Below are positions 32,776 to 45,000 of a stretch of 64,000 nt of DNA, piece after piece (the first letter of the stretch is position 1; every line of letters begins with the position of its first letter). Position numbers and translations under genes: made by a program. The notes under the pieces are model-generated. The model was not told the DNA's origin, searched no databases, and saw only the letters and a program-made list of their open reading frames with translations. Origin of the DNA: Choanephora cucurbitarum. Taxonomy: Eukaryota > Mucoromycota > Mucoromycetes > Mucorales > Choanephoraceae. Where the stretch lies: positions 372,001-436,000 of the forward strand of contig JAIWNI010000005.1 in NCBI GenBank assembly GCA_025331435.1, in the 5' to 3' direction.

Positions 32776-34954
32776 ATGTCTACTGTCAAAGAATCAAAAA
32801 CGGTAAACAGCACTAATTTGACTTATCATACTCATCCTTTAGATCAACTCAGCGCAAATGAAATTGCTCGAGTAGCTACTATCACTCGTCAAGCTAAACC
32901 AGATATTGACTTTGTATTCAACACCATCACTTTATGGGAGCCCAAGAAAACGCTGATGCTTTCTTATCTTGGCTGGGATACCTCTAAACCACGTATCACT
33001 CAAATTGAACGAGAGGCATTTGTAGTTACTTTGGAAAAGCTTACTATGAAATGCTATGAAGGCATTGTCTCATTGACCACTGGAAAACTCACCTCTTGGA
33101 AGTACATTCCTGATGTACAGCCTATGTTGACCATGGATGAAATGTTTGAGGTAGAAGAATTGGTACTCAAGAGTGAACTGGTTCGTCAAGAATGCCTTGA
33201 ACTTGGAATTAAGGATATGTCCAATGTCTTTTCTGATCCTTGGGCTATTGCTCGCCATGTCTCTTATCCTGGTCGACAAAAACGCTTGATGCAGGCCCTC
33301 ATGTATTATCGTGCTTGCGAAGAAGACAACCAATATGCTCATCCTCTTGATTTTATTCCTATCATCGGTAAGAGAAAAGAAAATGATATATCATGTTGAA
33401 TAAGGTGATCTTATGTCTGTATAGATTTGGGTCAAATGAAGGTCGTTTCGATTGAAAGAATCAAACCTAGAAGTTCCAAATTTGCCCGCCCAACGATTCC
33501 TCTTCAACAACACAACTTCTTGCCTGAGTTCATAAACGAAAACGACTATCGAAAAGATATTAAGCCTCTTATTGTACAACAACCACAAGGTGTCTCTTTT
33601 ACAGTAAAAGGGAATGAAATTGACTGGCAAAAATGGAATATGCGAATCTCTATGAATTACCGTGAAGGCCTTGTGATTCATAATATCAGCTATCAAGACG
33701 GTTGTGAAAAGCGACCTCTCTTTTATCGTATCTCACTCTCAGAAATGGTCGTGCCATATGCTGAAACAAATGATCCTCATCATCGCAAACATGCCTTTGA
33801 CGTGGGTGAGTATGGTATGGGACTTTGCACTAACAGCCTGGCGCTTGGTTGCGATTGTCTGGGCTCTATTTACTACTTTGATGCTGTCTTTAATGATCAT
33901 ACTGGCAAGCCTATTGAAATTCCAAATGCTATCTGTCTACATGAAGAGGATTATGGTATCTTGATGAAGCATACGGATTATCGTAATGGTCGAGCTCATA
34001 CCATACGTTCCAGAAGATTAGTTGTCTCTCAATTCGTCACAGGTAAGTCTGCCCTTTAAGGAAGAATTTACAGTCTGTTTGTTTTGAGTCTTAACATTTG
34101 ATGGGTTAGTTGCCAATTATGATTATGGCCTTTATTATTACTTTTATCAAGATGGTACATTCGAATATGAAGTCAAAGCCACTGGAATACTCAACACACA
34201 TGTCTTGGCGGAAGATGAATCGCCGAGTGGTATGGGTACCATCGTAGCTCCACAAATTAATGCACAGTATCACCAGCACTTTTTTACTATGCGAATCGAT
34301 CCTATGATTGACGGTATCAACAACTCTGTCCAGAGAGTAGACACTTATTCATTACCTTACCCTACCGGCCATCCTCTCAATCCATTTGGCAATGGCTTTA
34401 CAACCAAATACACCACTCTGAAGAACACAAAGGAAGGCCAACAGGTCGACAATTGGGAAACATCAAGATACTTCAAAATTGTAAATCAAGATCGTATTCA
34501 TCCTTATAGTCAGACACCCGTTGGCTGGAAAATCACATCGGGTCATACTGCACCCTTTTATGCTCAACCCGATTCACTTGTGGCTGAACGCGCTGGTTTC
34601 GCCAAGAAGACACTGTGGGTAACTCCTTATGATGAACATCAGATGTTTGCAGGTGGATTCTACTGTAATCAATCTGCTGGTGATGATACCGTTGAGGTCT
34701 GGGCAAATCGCGAATTGAGAAATATTGAACAGACTGACATTGTATTGTGGTATACATTTGGCATAACTCATCTACCTCGAGTAGAGGATTTTCCCATCAT
34801 GCCTGTTGAATACTGTGGGTTTATCATGAAGCCCTTTAATTTCTTCATGGCTAATCCAGCATTAGATGTACCTCCTCCCAACAAAAAATCCAATCAGTCT
34901 CTGAATGTGAAAGATAAGGTGAAGCCAACTAATTGTTGTTCTACTAAACTTTAG
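32776..34954 (+). CDS. Copper amine oxidase
   Basis: Three exons (32776-33367, 33425-34042, 34110-34954) encode 684 residues, the normal length. The enzyme oxidises primary amines to aldehydes with release of ammonia and hydrogen peroxide. The cofactor site TVANYDY contains Tyr407, which is converted to topaquinone; the intron lies just before it. The catalytic base is Asp323 in AFDVGEYGMG. Copper ligands are His458 and His460 (HQHFF) and a third His near 624 (GITHLPRVEDFP). N2/N3-type domains fill the first 200 residues. There is no signal peptide; the C-terminus TKL resembles a weak peroxisomal targeting tripeptide, which would fit fungal amine oxidases known from peroxisomes. It is convergent with the next gene, 76 bp away. 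Confidence 0.95.
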
Positions 34955-35030
34955 CTTAATACATATTTTTTATTATTATACATCAACACAATAAAATAAG
35001 ATATAACTTTAAAGGAACTTTTTTTCTTTC

Positions 35031-35732
35031 TTACAAATCTATAATTTCATCTTGATGCCAGCCAGGTGAACTCAACTTGATTTGTTCGAGTTTGATATTA
35101 CCTTCTCCACTTACAATAGCAGTCGCAGTCACCTCACAACTTCCACCACGGGGACCACTGGAAGTTTGATCTTCAAGCCAAAAATGAGATGAGACTCGAT
35201 GTTGGCTACCCTCCAGACGCTCAGTTTCTGATTTATGGATTTCTTCCCAAACGAGGTCTGCTGGATGATCTAACCCAAACTGCTCCAACAATTCTTTTCC
35301 TCTTGGTGAATTTGAGAAATACTGTTTAAGGCTTTTGATTGCTTCAACACGTACAACTTCAGCTGCGCGATGGGTACCAATCTGAGACAAGACAGCTTGT
35401 GAGAAAGAAGGCTCTGTTTGTGAGTCACTAGACTTCAAGATAGGCGACAAGTAATTCCACCATTTTTGTGTTTTCCTAAACAGTCTCCAGGAAAACAAAG
35501 AGGCAGCACCACCAGCAGCAACCCAAACGGCCGGTCCAATAACAGAGCTCAGATAGCTGGCAGCACCTAGTGTACCAAGAATGACGCCACGGTTTCTCTT
35601 ACTTGTAGTGGCGAGGATGATTTTGGGGATAGTCCATATGGACAATGGACGTCTTTGTTGCTTGCTGATTGTTTGGTGGTAAGGTTGAGCAACGGCTTGT
35701 TTTAGTATAGGCTGTCTTCTCAGTAATGACAT
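35031..35732 (-). CDS. Probable mitochondrial membrane protein, unknown
   Basis: An intronless frame of 233 residues if started at MSLLRRQPIL (35732). The ATG at 35786 would add 18 hydrophobic residues and is less likely. The N-terminus is basic, Ser/Gln-rich and free of acidic residues, as in a mitochondrial presequence (RRQPILKQAVAQPYHQTISK). A glycine/alanine-rich hydrophobic pair follows at about 65-95 (GVILGTLGAASYLSSVIGPA, VWVAAGGAASLFSW). The C-terminal half is soluble, with SRGKELLEQFGL-like helices and a beta-rich end (EVTATAIVSGEGNIKLEQ). I do not recognise the family. It is 102 bp downstream of the HIT gene stop, same strand. Confidence 0.72.
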   Translation of the reverse strand: MSLLRRQPILKQAVAQPYHQTISKQQRRPLSIWTIPKIILATTSKRNRGVILGTLGAASYLSSVIGPAVWVAAGGAASLFSWRLFRKTQKWWNYLSPILKSSDSQTEPSFSQAVLSQIGTHRAAEVVRVEAIKSLKQYFSNSPRGKELLEQFGLDHPADLVWEEIHKSETERLEGSQHRVSSHFWLEDQTSSGPRGGSCEVTATAIVSGEGNIKLEQIKLSSPGWHQDEIIDL

Positions 35733-35833
35733 AGTGTAAAAATAAATGAAAAGAAGAAAAAGAAAAGAGATAGAAAGTGAATGCATCGTTTACTATTTAA
35801 ACAAAAAAACAAACGGTGTTTATTGGCTTAGAT

Positions 35834-36623
35834 TTAGATATTTTGTTGAATGCGTTCATATTCGCCTTTGATTTCATCCATTGATTTCTTAAGAGGATTC
35901 CAGCGGACACCCAAACCTGTCTCTTTGTCAGGTTTAGGAATGACATGGAAATGAACATGGGGAACTGCTTGATTTGCAAGTGGACCATTGTTCTACTGAA
36001 GCATAAATATACCGTGCAAGAAAAAGTTTATTTGTAGCATTGCTTACCTGCAAAACATTGTACTGCTTCAGACCAGCAGCAGTAGCAATTTTCTTAGCAA
36101 TGGGCAAAATGTCAGTTAGATAATCATCAGGGACTTGATGCATGAATTCAGCATGATCTAAAAATGACATCGTCTAAGCATCAAATTTCAATGTCCTACC
36201 AAAAAGAAGACTCACATTTGGGAATGATCAACTTGAAAAAAAAGTCAGTATTATGACATTAACATAGTTCATTTATTAAACTTACAGAGTGACCTTCACT
36301 CAAAGGCTCAATATCCATGAAAGAATAGCTTTCGTTATTTGAGAAAATAGATATATACAAACTTTTTCACCAACTTATTTGGCTCTCTTTTTTTGTCTTG
36401 TTACCTCTTTTCAGTTTCAACTAGTTTAAAAGAAGGGATCTCTTTTCTGATGTTGTTTTAGATGAGTTTAATCTTTTATTTTTCTCTTTCTCTCTAACCT
36501 GATGATCTTGCAGAAAATGCAATCATCTTTAAGGTGATTATGTACAGTTGAAGAAGAAGACATGGCACGTCGTTGAATAAGTGGATAAACAAAAGGCTTT
36601 GTCAAATGAAACAAGCGCGTCAT
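35834..36623 (-). CDS. HNT1: HIT-family nucleotide hydrolase (Hnt1-like)
   Basis: Six exons (36623-36499, 36446-36405, 36328-36286, 36231-36216, 36157-36048, 35992-35834) encode 164 residues. The histidine-triad motif is PHVHFHV (residues 123-129). The rest of the Hint signature is intact: CIFCKII, EIPSFKLVETEKSYSFMDI, PLSEGHSLIIPKYHAEF and YNVLQNNGPLANQ. Enzymes of this type hydrolyse adenosine 5'-phosphoramidate-type substrates. Exon 4 is only 16 nt. Compared with yeast Hnt1 there is an extra N-terminus (MTRLFHLTKPFVYPLIQRRA) that is basic and hydrophobic; a second in-frame ATG at codon 21 would give a cytosolic form, so dual localisation is possible. Confidence 0.92.
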
Positions 36624-36720
36624 TTTTTATTTTTAAGGGAGAAAAGAAAGAAAATAAGTGACTATGCTTTAAATAATATATACATACACACAAAAGAGTG
36701 AGAAGCTCCTAGCAAAGAAA

Positions 36721-37792
36721 CTATATGTCTGTAGGGAGCGATATGTCTGAAGGAATTGAGAAACCAGAAGGAAGCGATATACCAGTAGGAATTGAAACGC
36801 CTGAAGGAATAGAATCTGATGACAAGCCAGAGGGAATAGAGAGGCCACTGGGTATACTAGTAAGGCCGCTGCCAGATAACACACCTGCAACTGTATTTGC
36901 TATACTACTACTGTTACTACTACCTGATAAAAGACCTGCAATAGTAGTCAAAATGGAAGACTGACTCGACTATTAAAAAAAATAAGAGTCTAATTGTTAT
37001 TAAATGATAAAGTATGCTTACATCAATAGGGCATTTGAAAGAAGCAGAGCTAGAGTATGGTACACTGATAGGTACTCCAATCACATTTACTGTAGCCACT
37101 ATGTGATAATCCAATTGTATGTCTTGACCACTGCCTCCTGAAAGACCACAATCTGACATCAGCTTGGACACAACACCCTTTGTTTGCTCTGATAACACAT
37201 CTAGTGAAATGTTGAAAGGGAAAGATATATTGGTGATGGAATTTGAGCCGATATGAAGATCGTTGATAGTGCCTGTACCCAATTGTGTAGTATCATTGTG
37301 GTAATTGGCCTTATAACGATGTAAGTGAATAAGTTTAATGGAATTATAGAAAGAAAAAAAATTTACCGTAGCTGTAACCGTCTTGAATGTGACACTCTCA
37401 ATGTTAGGATTATTGATTGTGAAACCTAAAGAGATATTTAAATTGGCTGTTGTTCCACTTAGACCGAAGGCTGGTTGGCCTTGGATGCCTGTGAAATCTA
37501 CAGATGGTGACTTGAACATAGACGCCAATACACCTATGGCAATGGCTATACCAATTACTAAAAGAAATATGATACAGAAAATCCATCGACACCAAAGTGG
37601 ACAACAGAAGCAACAACCACAACACAGTCTATCACAACATGATCTAGGTCGATTGTTTGCTCTGGAAAACTTTTCCGAGGTATTGTATTCCTCGTACATT
37701 AATGGTTGTGGTGAAGCATGATAGGATGGGTATTCGTGCATAGGATATGCGTTCCGTTGATCATAAGATCCATGCTGATAATAGTTTGACAT
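36721..37792 (-). CDS. LEA2-like membrane protein with Cys cluster
   Basis: Three exons (37792-37367, 37309-37022, 36969-36721) encode 320 residues. The N-terminus is Tyr/His/Pro rich. Residues 52-73 hold ten cysteines (SCCDRLCCGCCFCCPLWC), directly before a membrane helix at about 70-92 (IFCIIFLLVIGIAIAIGVLA); multiple S-acylation sites are plausible. A lumenal or extracellular LEA2-type immunoglobulin-like domain follows (LSGTTANLNISLGFTINNPN, IESVTFKTV, PYSSSASFKCPID). The C-terminus has repeated SIPSGLS / SIPTGISLPSG units. The 57-nt intron 37366-37310 is a multiple of three with no stop, so retention would add 19 residues. Its function is unknown; similar proteins in plants and fungi are stress or wall associated. 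Confidence 0.8.
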
Positions 37793-38868
37793 TCGTCAAG
37801 GTTAAAAAAATAAAGGAGAGGAAGAGAGGAAAAGAAAAGTAAGAAGTAAAGAAAAAAGAGAGAAAAGAGAAGAGAGAAAAAGGGAAGAGAAGAGCTAATT
37901 AAACACAAGAATGAACTGCTCTGCAGCATGCTGGCCTAGATCAAGCCAATAGTTTCTATCATCCCTATGTTGTTTTTGCTGGTCAATCCATCTTTATTTA
38001 GAAATCTTTGGACCTAGCAGTTTAAAATTTTCCGTGAATATAATCGCTAATATAAATTATATAAGTTAAAGCGGCTCGAGCCCTATTATTATCAGCGTTA
38101 CACCAAAGTTGCAACATGTTCAGGCACATAAAGTATGACATTAAGGTAAAGAAGCTAGTCGGTTGTCAGATGCATAATCCCTTAAACAATATAATTAGTG
38201 TCTTATTTTAGACCAGCTTAATAAGGGAGAAAGGGCAAACTTTTCTTTTAAAAAAAATAACCACCTCATACACTTTTTATATAACATAACCTCTTCAATT
38301 AGCTTGTACCTTCTTTAGTTAGTTCATTGATTATTGGAACAGAAGTGAAACAACTCAATATTATAAAGCATATCTAATTAAACGTAAGACGATATCTAAC
38401 TTTCAGACAACTCAAAGTAGGTATGTAACAAGCCTGTTTGACTCGAAATAACACCTAGCCGCTATGTCTTAGCAAGAAGCATCGAGTCCAGTGCATGTCT
38501 AAATGCTACAGAAAGAGAAAGAGGGAAATAAAAAGCCAGGTTCTTTTATAGTGGTTGTATGCTGGCCATTAGCCCACTGAAAGTCTCTATTTAAAGCAAC
38601 AAAGCAGTCTTATTTCAGCTTCAAAAGTCACATAGGAAACGTCACTGATTTTTGGGGGCAACTTTCGTGGGTAAAACGAAATCAATTAGTAAATTTTTTC
38701 TCATTTCTCTTCTTTTTTCTATTTGTGTATGCGTTCCAGTCAGTGAGTGAAGGACAAGTCTTGATTATCGAAACACACTCTCTTCTTCTTTTATTCTTTC
38801 TTCAAAACAACCTATCTCTTCACATCTCTCTCTCTCTCTCTCTCTCTTTTTTACTTAAAGAAGTTATT
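37793..38868. other. Spacer and CT-rich promoter
   Basis: About 1.1 kb. Purine-rich near 37800-37890. No gene. A (CT)n tract at about 38825-38850 ends about 20 bases before the PNUTS-like start codon. Confidence 0.5.
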
Positions 38869-41800
38869 ATGTCGGGTGCCATTGGTAAGCTTTTATCCTC
38901 TTTTTATTAATCTTTTGCTTCACCCAGCTTTTATTTGGGAGATAAATATTATTGAAGCAACAAGAAAGGCGATAGCATAAAACAAATTCTTTCCTCTTTT
39001 TTCTCTTCTCTCTTCTTTTTTTAATCTTTATCATTGACAACAAAAACGTCCCAAAAAAAAAGAAAGAAGAAAGAGCGTTGCTTAATCTATTTCACTTGAA
39101 TTGTTACATTACACCTATTTTTTCTTTTTTGAAAAATGTGCAAGAAGGAAACAGCAGAAAGTAACCGAAAGAAAAAGAAAAAGAGAAAGAAAGAAATACG
39201 TCAAGATTATTTAAAGAAATAAGAAATAATTCTTCTGCTTTAAATGACTCTTAACTTGGCTCTTGTTCTTTTTTCTTTCTTTTTTTTTATCTTTTACTCT
39301 CTGCTTGTATTCTGCTTGAGCAAAAAAAACAAGCATAATTTCTAGCCTACAACATGCAAAAAGAATGTGATTGGCTAAGAAATGCATTATAAAGAATATG
39401 GAGAGAAGAGAAAGGAGAGAGAAAAAAAGCTTTTTTTTTTATAAGACCAAAAAAATAACTGTGACATTGGTTTAATCCAATATAGAGAAATCGATGAGTA
39501 ATGGTACAACGACCGCCGTAAATGGTATCGTAGGTGCGTGAGACAAGACAAAAGAGAGATAGGGAATTTCTGTAGTGTAAATACTACACCCTTTTCTCCC
39601 TATAGAGCGATTTGAATTTTAACCTTGTATTTATCATTTTCTTTTTAGATTCATCAAACAATGGTAAACACTATTTTCGTTGTTTTCCGTCTATCTAAAA
39701 AAGAAAGAAAGAACATGTTTGACTGATGAATCAGATAGGTTTTCTTGCTCTTCAACAAGGTTTACAATCCAGCACTGATTTGCAAGAGTATCTCGCTCTT
39801 CTATCAGTTTCTACAGTCACTGTTGAGAGTTTTCTACCTTTACTGAAGACAACAAACGAAGAGCTTTTGATTAGGTTTGGTTGTATTGTAGATTTTGACA
39901 GTTTGATTCTAACCATATTCGTTTTTAAAAAAAAAAAGAATTGGAAAATCAACTGTGACAGCAAAAATGCTTCATCGAGTATTAGAAGCCTCACTTCAAG
40001 CTTGGGATGTAAAAGCTATTGAAACACTCTTAAAGGTAATCTGCTTTCTATTTCTTTTAAATAAGCAAACTAACATGCCTTTCTTTCCTAAAACAAAAGG
40101 TTTTATATCATATTCCATTTGAAATCGAAACACTTGCAAAAAACTCCTTGGGCTTCCTTATTAAAGATGTGAAAAGAGAAGCAATTACAAGAGAAAACAC
40201 ACTTTTGATTGAGAGGACTTCTACCTTAATTGACAAATGGAAGGAATTGCAGAAGAGAAGCACACATAATCTGAATGGAAAACGCGAAATGAGTGAGCAA
40301 TGTATGATTTTTCCAGCTATATTGATTTGCACTTCTTTAATTCTCTCTCTCTTTTCTTCTTTTTATTGATCTTCTTTTGCTATAGCATCTCAATCCGGCC
40401 CATCAACAAATGAAGTCCCTCGAAAGCAAGTTAAACTTGCCATTCAAAAGGAACCGCCAGCCAGAGCAAAAGCAATGGCGGATCCCAATTTCTTTTCAAA
40501 TTTAAAAGAAGTCAAAAAAATTACACCTAATACTCGTCCTGTTTATCATGTTGACAGGATACTCGAAAATATATCCAAAACAGATAAGAGTGAATCGAGT
40601 AGCAATAGTCTGAAAAAGAGAGCATTATCCGCTAACAATGTAGCCCTGAATGCTTATTCGGCTACTGGCACCACAAGTGTCTCTGACTCTACAGGTGTCA
40701 AACGGGCGGCAATGAGCGAGATGAGTCTAGCTTCTAAAGTGCCAGACCCTAACCGGAAAAGAGTCAGATTCAAAGAAAACTTGGTTGAAATCAGAGAATA
40801 TGAACGCAATCCTGAAGAATGGACAAGCTTTGTAAGTTACATAGGGTCTCAAGCGAACTAGCTCGAGCATAACACATGATGTGCACATAATAACAATAAC
40901 AATGTTAGGATATACCTGAGGAATTCAATCAATATAATCAAGACATGACTGTCGTCGACGGCCTACAACTCAACAAACCTTCTCTTCCTCGTCCTCCACA
41001 GATTAAATGGTATACACCTTATGAACTTGTCTTCGATGCAGATGCCAATCCAAACTTGGTTATTCCAAAATCAGTTCGTAGTTCAGAGACAATTGAACAA
41101 GAAAGACGTGAAAAGCGAGCTCTGGCAGCCACTTACATTAGTCCGCAACACATTCCTCCAGCGCCTGCAGAGCCTGATGAATTGCCTGATGCCAATGAAG
41201 ATGGAAATGTGCCTATCATTCCCTTAACAGACACAGATATGTCTACTGTTACTACTACGTCTACAGCAACAACAACAATTTCACCTTCAAATATAAATGC
41301 CATAACATCTGGCTTAAATGTCGCTGCTGCCATAGCTGCTGCCATGAAAGAGCCTCAAGTCACTCAATCTCAACAACAGTACAATGCAACACCCAACCAT
41401 ACTAACATAAGCTACTACTCTTCAGGATATGCACCTGCTTCTCAACAACAGCAACAACAGTCGTCCTCAACAGCTCCCATGATGAATGCTGCTCCAGCTA
41501 AAACAACCCAACCTGAGATAACAAATCAAGCAGTAGAAAACATGCTTAAAAATACCCCAGGGTAAGTGAAAGCAAAGGAGACTCTCATTTGCTGTCTGCG
41601 CTTCTATTATACAGTTGATAACACCGACCTGTTTATTTTAGAATTATGCAGCAACTAAAACAATTGTCTTTTTTGGCAAATGGAGGTACATTTGGTGCAG
41701 TCAGCAATCCTCAGCCGGTAGCCAATCCTCAGCCGACTGTCAATTTACAGCCAGCCATAAATCCTGAACCTCACACGCCATATCATGCATCTCAACACAA

Positions 41801-42088
41801 TTATGGAATGCCTCAACAAACTCAATATCATCATCAGGTACCTATCCAGCCCTCTGTAAGTTTCATTTTTTATGTGCATTTATTGAGCTTACTCACGCTT
41901 CTTTTTCTCTATATAAGAATTGGGATAGGCCTAATGAAACGTATGCTAATAATCAAATGGCAAATCGAAACAAAAAACCAAAACGCCCATCTAAAAAGAA
42001 TATCCGTGGTAATAATCGTACACCATGTAATTTTTATTACACTGCTGAAGGTTGTCGTAATGGAGATAACTGTCCTTTCAGTCATTAG
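38869..42088 (+). CDS. PNUTS-like PP1 regulatory subunit
   Basis: Ten exons (38869-38884, 39486-39533, 39649-39663, 39739-39874, 39939-40035, 40100-40301, 40386-40831, 40909-41561, 41642-41855, 41918-42088) join in phase into 665 residues. About residues 27-150 form a TFIIS N-terminal/LW-type helical domain (LALQQGLQSSTDLQEYLALL, GKSTVTAKMLHRVLEASLQA). KRVRF at 296-300 is a PP1-docking RVxF motif. A long Q/S/P-rich low-complexity region follows, and the last 20 residues form a CCCH zinc finger (C-x8-C-x5-C-x3-H). This order is that of PNUTS, which targets PP1 to RNA polymerase II and the 3'-end processing machinery. The first three exons (16, 48 and 15 nt) rest on phase consistency only; a start at 39726 is the simpler alternative. 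Confidence 0.85.
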
Positions 42089-45000
42089 AACCTTCTCTAT
42101 ATATATTTATTATTTGTAATTTTAATGCTCCAAAATCGATAATGCTTAGGGTTGCACTGTTGTGTGTTTGTCTTGCCCCTTGCGTTTTCTTTTAAAAAAA
42201 AACTGTTCTTTGGATAACTTTCTTTAAACTTGTTTTCGCTCTATACATTATGTACATGTATATATATTCTCTCGATTACTCTGGTTTTAAAGAAAAATAA
42301 CAATAAAAGTCTGGATGTCAATGATTCGAATAGGTTTCTAAAAAATATTTTAGCAGATTTAAATAATTTGGCATGTGAGATATATTTGTCAATTGCAGAT
42401 CAAGGAATAAAACATAAATATCAGTAGAACAAGGACTCGTTCCATTTATCTCTCTCCTTCACTTTTAGCATGAAGAAAAATAAGCACTAATATAGGAAGG
42501 TGTATTACGTACGATGTGTACATCCCAACGAACTGTTACAAAAATAAGCATTTATCTCTGATTTGTTCATGCATTCTATTTAGAGAAAAATGTACCGCCA
42601 AAGCTTAATGCATTTTTTGCATGAAAATGGTTGTCAGCTGTGAATTTATGATATATGTGTACCAAACATACACAGAATCTAACTCTATGCTTCTACTCAC
42701 TAAATGAAACAAACTTAGCCAATACGTATTCAAATAAAACTGCGAAGAAACCTCTCGCTAAAGACAAAAAAATACTAAACAGCTGCTTATTTTTTTTACA
42801 ATAAACTACAGAGTGTGTCCTAATTTGTTTGGCAGCTTATCAAAGCAATTTGTTTCGCATAAACTATTCCGAAAACTGAAAGCTGAAAGTATGCAGACAA
42901 AATGCATCATTTCTCTTTTTTTTTCTACTTACTCTACTATTTCGATAACAGCCATATGTCATCTTGATGAATGACATAATGCCTCTTGACATCTCCTCTT
43001 TCTTTTTTTTATATATAAATGACAATGAAACAAATTACACAAACGAGAGCGGACTTGAAGTAAATAAATTCGTTTTATGTATATCTAAATCAAGTTAGAG
43101 TCTGCTGGATGTTAAAATCTTCAAGCAGCAAATCATCCTAAGACAGGAACAGAGTAATACATACCTGAGAAATTTTTTACATTATTTCCAGAAATAGATT
43201 AAATATATACACTTACAAAAAAGAATGCCAACGCAAAAGAAAGTCATAGAATGATTTTTTCTGTTCAAGATGCAGAAAAAGGTGATATGTTCAAGGAATG
43301 GAATAATGGGCCAATTAAGATGGGATATCAATACCAGGCACTTGAAGCCATCTCATATAGATTCGGAGAGGGCTGTCAAAGCTGAGATAATTACTGATCA
43401 GCGCAAGTATGATCACCAAACATACTAGTTTAGAAGAAAAAAAAGAGAGAGAAAGAGGGGGCAGTAGTTACTGGTGTTGGCCGTTGCTTTAATTATTGCA
43501 AAAGGTTTTATTTTATGTCATTTGAGTATGGGCTCATATGTTATCTTCCCTTGTTCTGAGCTCAACCCTATTGAGCAACTTTTGATCTATGGCTTTAAGG
43601 GAAAAGAAAAGCAAAGTTTCGAAGGAAGAGAGTAAAAGCCTTTTTCAGAACAAGCTAATACTCGTCATAGTGTCTATCTGAAAAGTCTTTGCAGGTTCTA
43701 TCGATTCAAAGATATAGGTATACTGGAATAATGGTATAGGTTGATTTGTTTCTGTCAACATACCCCATCATCCCATTTTTGGAAATAGATTGTTTATAAA
43801 GAACTGAGGACTTTGGTCTATATAACAGACATACAATAGTCGCTTTATTTAAGACTGTTTCATATCTTTGGAAAATGCAGTCTTATATTGTGCATGCTTT
43901 TAAATCAAACGACTACTGTAATAGCCTCTCTTGAATAAACATAGCTTATTCATGTTTTTTTTTGTATTCAAAGAGGCAAATTGGTTTCCATTAGATGTTC
44001 TCCTTTCTTTGTAAGAGAATATCGCCCTACACAAAAGAAAAACAAAAAGATAAGGTGATTCGAAGGAAAGAAAAAGGAAGAAAAATCGTACTTAAAAAAG
44101 AAAGAGAGAAACCGAAAACCCTGACGAAGCTAAAAACAACTGACAAAGAAAAATGCTACTAGTGCTTCGACTCTTTTTCTATCTTAAATGTCAAGAAAAG
44201 GAAATTTTGTACTCTTTGATTTTATAAAGGAACAAATAAGCTTACATAACACCTTTCCCTTACAAAAAAAAAAACTTTGTAATGATAATGGATCGGGATA
44301 TTCAAATGTTCTCATAGTTAAATTGAGTACAATGCTGCATGCATCTTCTAAACAATGAGAAACATGTCAGAGCACCGACGAGTCAAATACAGTGAGACAA
44401 TGTCAGTTACACAATCAACTGCATCTTTGTGCCAAACAAGAAAGAGAGATAGAAAAAGAGAGCTATTTTTTAGTTTCTTTATAAGCTATGTATCTTCCTC
44501 CAGAGAACAACTGCTTTTTCTAGACATGTTTTAGATCTCAAGATATCTAATAAAACAACTGCTTGAGTTTTTCTTTTTCTTTACCATCTAGCCGCGGCCA
44601 ATTGGTTGCAGTCATTTATTTGAATCTTGATACTTTGTGCAGAAGATCCTAGTTGGTTCATTTTTTTTCTTTTTTTGCCTATTCTGTCAAACAGGCACGG
44701 TTTCTTTGTTGATTTTTTTTATTAAAGAGAGTGGTAAATGGCTTTTTTGTTTGCATTACAGATTCAATGGTTCTAAATAGCACAATTGCGTACAAAATGC
44801 GGAGATGGCGTTGCTCTCTTATTTCCGTCTCTTTTACGCCCCGTTTAGAGTTATGTTACAACTATGTTTTACGAAACAAGGCAGGGTCTTCACTCCAGTT
44901 ACTAACAAAATAAGTTTATTGAATCATTATGAGGCTATTTTTGATTTCTACTGAATCTGACTGACGTTTTCCTTCTTCCTCGTATACTCGCTCTTAAGCT

